Below, one piece after another: positions 6,121 to 7,086 of a stretch of 7,086 nucleotides of DNA (within the stretch, counting starts at the first letter, position 1; every line of letters begins with the position of its first letter). Source of the stretch: a bacterium (GTDB lineage Bacteria; Actinomycetota; Acidimicrobiia; Acidimicrobiales; UBA8592). The stretch is taken from assembly GCA_002713605.1 (NCBI GenBank), contig PATL01000016.1, positions 1-7,086 of the forward strand, in the 5' to 3' direction. The translations under genes were made by a program, and so were the position numbers. Under the pieces are notes generated by a model. That model saw only the letters and a list, made by a program, of their open reading frames with translations, did not search any database and had not been told where the DNA came from.

Positions 6121-7086
6121 AGAACTGCCTCAGAAACCGAGCATCATTAACAACAAGTTCCCGAATATCATCAAGTTGGTACCTCATCGAGACGAGTCGG
6201 TCAATACCAAAACCGAAGGCAAAGCCCTGCCAAACTTCAGGGTCTATATTGCAATTTCGCAAGACATTAGGATGAACCATCCCGCATCCTCCAAGTTCTA
6301 GCCATGAACCATCGGCTCTTGATATATCAAATTCTGCAGACGGTTCGGTAAAGGGGAAATAACTTGGGCGCAGACGAGAGTTGACTTCTTCTCCAAAAAA
6401 AGCGTGGACAAAAGAATCAATAGTCCCCGCTAAATCGCCCATTGTTATTCCCTTATCAATTACGAGACCCTCTATCTGATTGAATGCTGGAAGATGCGTA
6501 GCATCAGCGCTATCCGTGCGAAAAGTCCTGCCAGGGGCGACAATGTATATCGGTGGCTCCTGACTCTCCATTGTTCTGATTTGCACTGGGGATGTATGTG
6601 AACGCAGCATGACTTCTTCGGGCTCGCCAAGGTCAACGAATATCGTGTCAAAGTTGCCACGTGCGGGATGCCAGTCAGGGATATTCAAAGCCTCAAAGTT
6701 ATACCATGCTGTCTCCACTTCGGGCCCTTCCGCTACTGAGTACCCCATTCCAATAAAAACATCTTCGAGTTCGTCCCGCGCTTGCGTAATAAGATGAAGA
6801 TGGCCGCGATCAATCGGACTTAATCTTTCAGTAAGGTCCACCCCCTCTTTATTTAATTTGCTACTCCATTCCGATTCTTGAAGTGCTTCTTTCCTACCTG
6901 AAATTAGTTGCTCTATTCGATCTTTAAGTTCGTTTATTTCCTTGCCAGCACTTGCTCTGTACTCGTCAGGTAGAGTTCCTAATGCCCTTTTAGCTTCAAC
7001 GAGTTTTGATTTCTTTCCTAAAAATTGTGCTTGAACCTGTGCAAGCTCCTCTATTGTGGATGCAGTATTAGTTGCATCTTCTGCTT
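6119..7086 (-). CDS. pheS: Phenylalanyl-tRNA synthetase alpha subunit, 5' end cut by window edge
   Basis: Catalytic alpha subunit of the cytoplasmic alpha2beta2 enzyme that charges tRNA-Phe. The reading frame is open to the window edge, giving 321 visible residues; about 20 to 30 N-terminal residues are missing by comparison with the usual 330 to 350. A shorter reading from a GTG at 6841 would give only 240 residues, but the 81 codons upstream encode the normal N-terminal tRNA-binding coiled coil (FLGKKSKL, then LPDEYRASAGKEINELKDR), so that GTG is internal. The class II core shows GPEVETAWYNFEALN and HPAR, the substrate motif RSHTSPVQIR, motif 2 around GRTFRTD, FPFTEPSAEFD, GCGMVHPNVL, and motif 3 GFAFGFGIDRL near the C-terminus. 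The usual FHQxEG phenylalanine-pocket motif reads FNQIEG here. It ends in TAG, 7 bases before pheT. Family assignment is secure. Confidence 0.97.
   Translation of the reverse strand, partial: AEDATNTASTIEELAQVQAQFLGKKSKLVEAKRALGTLPDEYRASAGKEINELKDRIEQLISGRKEALQESEWSSKLNKEGVDLTERLSPIDRGHLHLITQARDELEDVFIGMGYSVAEGPEVETAWYNFEALNIPDWHPARGNFDTIFVDLGEPEEVMLRSHTSPVQIRTMESQEPPIYIVAPGRTFRTDSADATHLPAFNQIEGLVIDKGITMGDLAGTIDSFVHAFFGEEVNSRLRPSYFPFTEPSAEFDISRADGSWLELGGCGMVHPNVLRNCNIDPEVWQGFAFGFGIDRLVSMRYQLDDIRELVVNDARFLRQF

Noticed and set aside
6119..6841. A full pheS gene of 240 residues starting at the GTG at 6841.
   Set aside because: The frame stays open upstream to the window edge and encodes the standard PheS N-terminal coiled coil, so the GTG is an internal valine codon.
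1..7086. A search for mobile elements, CRISPR repeats, tRNA or other RNA genes, riboswitches, toxin or defence genes, and frameshifts.
   Set aside because: None seen. All frames are intact, adjoining genes abut within 7 bases except at 3658-3705, and no long repeats apart from the operator array were noticed by eye.

Overview
The window is a conserved housekeeping and biosynthetic segment read entirely from the minus strand. In transcription order (high to low coordinates) it holds pheS (5' end cut by the window edge), pheT, argC, argJ, argB and argD (3' end cut by the other edge). Nearly every base is coding. The only intergenic space longer than 7 bases is a 48-base AT-rich gap between pheT and argC, and it carries the regulatory signals.

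Organism: the order pheS-pheT-argC-argJ-argB-argD is the one known from Actinomycetota such as Mycobacterium tuberculosis, where argF, argR, argG and argH follow. The window is not high-GC (roughly mid-40s percent by eye), which argues against mycobacteria or streptomycetes. It fits a lower-GC, perhaps aquatic, uncultured actinobacterial lineage. An Acidimicrobiia-like origin is my best guess from the flavour of PheT, at moderate to low confidence.

Layout: positions 7086-6119 and 6111-3706 encode the alpha and beta subunits of phenylalanyl-tRNA synthetase, separated by 7 bases. Positions 3705-3658 hold three TGCAT motifs spaced exactly 10 bp apart. They form two overlapping 18-bp sites with the geometry of an arginine-repressor (ArgR) operator, followed by a TATAGT -10-like hexamer that ends only 8 bases before the argC ATG. 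argC has no Shine-Dalgarno sequence and an in-frame stop just upstream of its start, so a leaderless or near-leaderless argC mRNA is likely. argC, argJ, argB and argD then follow with gaps of 4, 7 and 0 bases, as one translationally coupled operon.

Function: ArgB phosphorylates N-acetylglutamate, ArgC reduces the acyl phosphate to the semialdehyde, ArgD transaminates it to N-acetylornithine, and ArgJ moves the acetyl group back to glutamate while releasing ornithine. Together they form the acetyl-recycling route to ornithine and arginine. Two layers of arginine control are suggested: ArgR repression at the operator, and feedback inhibition of ArgB, which carries the N-terminal helix typical of arginine-sensitive kinases. 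I see no mobile element, CRISPR array, RNA gene, toxin or defence gene, and no sign of an undescribed system. The items worth a second look are the operator/leaderless start and a few active-site variants.
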